From Cylindrotheca closterium (taxonomy: Eukaryota; Bacillariophyta; Bacillariophyceae; Bacillariales; Bacillariaceae), in contig CAKOGP040001858.1 in the NCBI GenBank assembly GCA_933822405.4, forward strand, positions 248,001 through 312,000: DNA of 64,000 nt, given 5' to 3'. The notes beneath the pieces were generated by a model. It was not told the origin of the DNA and did no database searches. It saw only the letters and a list, made by a program, of their open reading frames with translations. This document shows, piece by piece, positions 62,316-64,000 of this stretch (positions are counted from its first letter, which is position 1; each line of letters begins with the position of its first letter). A program made the position numbers and the translations under genes.

Positions 62316-64000
62316 TCAATCATTGGATCGGTATTCCTCGGCCAACAAGAACAAGAGTATAGCAGCATCCAGCGCCGCATATTGTACTTGGGACTGGCTC
62401 AATGGGCGTTCGGACCAGTCAGAACGCTGCTCGTCTTTCGATAATTCCCAAGAGGAGAAGAGCTTCGTGCAATCCTTGAGGCCTCGCATCTGTTTGGAAG
62501 GAAATTGCGAATCGCGTCTTTCCCTCAGAAGCAATTGAAGATCGATTATTTGGCTTCTATAGTTGTTGGCGCCTGTCGGCCTTCCTTTGGACGGATCGCA
62601 AAAGTCTCGCAGTATTCGCAAATCATAGTGAATGGCAAATCCCAGAAGACACATATTGGGGTGGTCCCTACTAAGTGAAGTAGAGGAAGCGTCAGAGTGC
62701 TGACTGCTTCCGAAAATCATCCAGTGCACCAATTTTTGTGCAAGAGATCGAAAACTACCACCTTCGCCATTCTCATCAGAACCCACCAACAAATCCAAAA
62801 TGTATACTGAAACTGGTGCCTCGTCCGATGGGTCACAAAAGGCTAATTGAAGGGTGGACAGTCTTAATGTCTCAGACGAACCACCATGATTTGTGTCAGC
62901 TGTCGTCCATTCGGAATCCATCGCTAGTATGAGAGTTTCTTCATCGTCATTCGCAAGAGTTAGAAGACGCTTCCACATAATCAACAAGCCCTGGTAGTCG
63001 TTCACGAGTGCAATCGATGAAATGGTATTAGGTAAGACCAAATGCTTTCTTCCGTCAGTGGCTGCTTCTTGTTCCAATGATGAAATGGATAGATGCTGTA
63101 GCTGAGATCCCAACTTGGACCATACCTTGAAAGATGCACTGTCTATCGTGGTCGCCGTTCCCTTGACTTTTGTCACCTTCTGATGATTGCTGGAATGTCT
63201 TGTTTCTTTCTGGTCCTCTAATTTGTCATCGCCTTGCAATTTGGTCAGCAGTTTGAGAAATAAGGAAGTCGTCCTTCCATTATTGTTGCTTCGAGTCATT
63301 GGATCATATTCATCTTGATCACTACTCGTCAGTGTGAGGCGGGAGACTTGATTGTAATCGTATCCCATCACCAGTAGTCGATTCGCCATATCAGAAAGCC
63401 ATGGTTTCCGAAGACCATCACTTTGCTCCAATATTGCAATGATCGCTTCCAGCAACTCCATATCACTATTAGAAGAACGACCCGACAAGATCATCCATCC
63501 CCTTCCAATGACTTGTTGCTTTTCCGTGGACAACGTATTGGCTAGTTCTCGTTTCGTTGTTTGAGTCTTTCCTTGCTTTATTTGTTGTCGATGACGTTGC
63601 CACTCTTTTGCTGCCTCTGGATTCCGTCGTTGAAAGCCTCCTTTTCGAGACTTTTTAGTTGTGGGGTTGACTGCATATTCCGTCACCACATCAGTGTCCC
63701 GCAATGGTCGATCAAGAAAACGAGGGTCTCTGAATGTGAAAAGTCAAGGGTTGAGTCAGAAAAGGTCATGACCATATAAGAAATAGCATACATCAAGTTG
63801 CTGGCACTTACAAGTCACCATATTCCAAATTGTCGGAATGTGTCTCCCGAAAGTTCCACCATTTGGAAAGATCCGATTCTTCTTTGGATTGAATACTGTG
63901 CAATAGTTCCACGGGCATGTTGTGAGAGGCAGCCAGCGACAAAACCGATTGACCCTTATTATTGACAATGGACACATTGACGTCTTGTCTGGAGAGCAAA
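62316..64000 (-). CDS. DEDDy 3'-5' exonuclease (EXD3/mut-7-like) with upstream ankyrin-like region, incomplete at window end
   Basis: Two exons are visible, >64000-63812 and 63729-62316, with an 82-nt GT-AG intron in phase 2; the 5' end lies outside the window. The upstream exon encodes VNVSIVNNKGQSVLSLAAS, an ankyrin-like unit. The long exon opens DPRFLDRPLRD, runs through a basic and helical region, and ends in the exonuclease domain: Exo I LAMDSEW (Asp, Glu), Exo II GFAIHYDLRILRD (Asp) and Exo III YAALDAAILL (Tyr and Asp), the DEDDy signature of RNase D, WRN and mut-7 type enzymes. These remove nucleotides from RNA or DNA 3' ends using two metal ions. The last 200 bases are duplicated as a fragment at 60968-61175. 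Confidence 0.85.

Overview
The window looks like nuclear DNA of a photosynthetic diatom, probably a pennate one. The evidence is a fucoxanthin-chlorophyll a/c protein with an ASAF-type bipartite plastid presequence, secreted proteins with Pro-Thr linkers, helicase-associated (HA) repeat proteins, a diatom-type ankyrin protein, and short (about 80-170 nt) GT-AG introns that I could place by paralogue comparison and reading-frame closure. No bacterial, viral or organellar genes were seen. Species assignment is not possible from the sequence alone.

Layout. 0.3-1.6 kb: a Q/N-rich ARM-like protein. 2.4-16.7 kb: four subtilisin-like (S8) proteases on the plus strand, with a plastid-type membrane protein and a von Willebrand D (VWD) protein between them. 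18.5-20.4 kb: a decayed secreted Pro-Thr protein gene whose linker carries two nested miniature LTR elements. 21-23.4 kb: a decayed HA-repeat gene. 23.8-24.6 kb: an ankyrin-type gene. 25.1-36.2 kb: three more S8 genes and two VWD genes, partly arranged as an inverted duplication. 36.8-46.4 kb: cytochrome b561, a small unknown protein, a fourth VWD gene, an SGNH hydrolase, a diatom-family unknown and a TMEM222/DUF778 protein. 46.8-48.6 kb: the eighth S8 gene. 49.8-64 kb: the antenna protein, two nearly identical HA-repeat genes flanking a type II membrane protein with Cys repeats, a tandem pair of RGLE-family genes, and the 3' part of a DEDD exonuclease gene that runs off the window.

The striking feature is the 2.4-48.6 kb cluster: eight secreted S8 proteases interleaved with four secreted VWD proteins. 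All eight proteases keep the Asp/His/Ser triad and an I9-like propeptide. They differ in what follows the catalytic core: a PA insertion (first), a hydrophobic tail (second), an eight-Cys domain with knottin-like spacing (most), or a bulb-type lectin (seventh). The VWD genes all split at the same codon, so the VWD module is its own exon, and that exon is far more uniform than the N-terminal one. Duplication, inversion, gene conversion and retroelement insertion are all directly visible. I infer that the locus supplies cell-surface or matrix proteases and adhesive proteins; nothing in the sequence proves their substrates.
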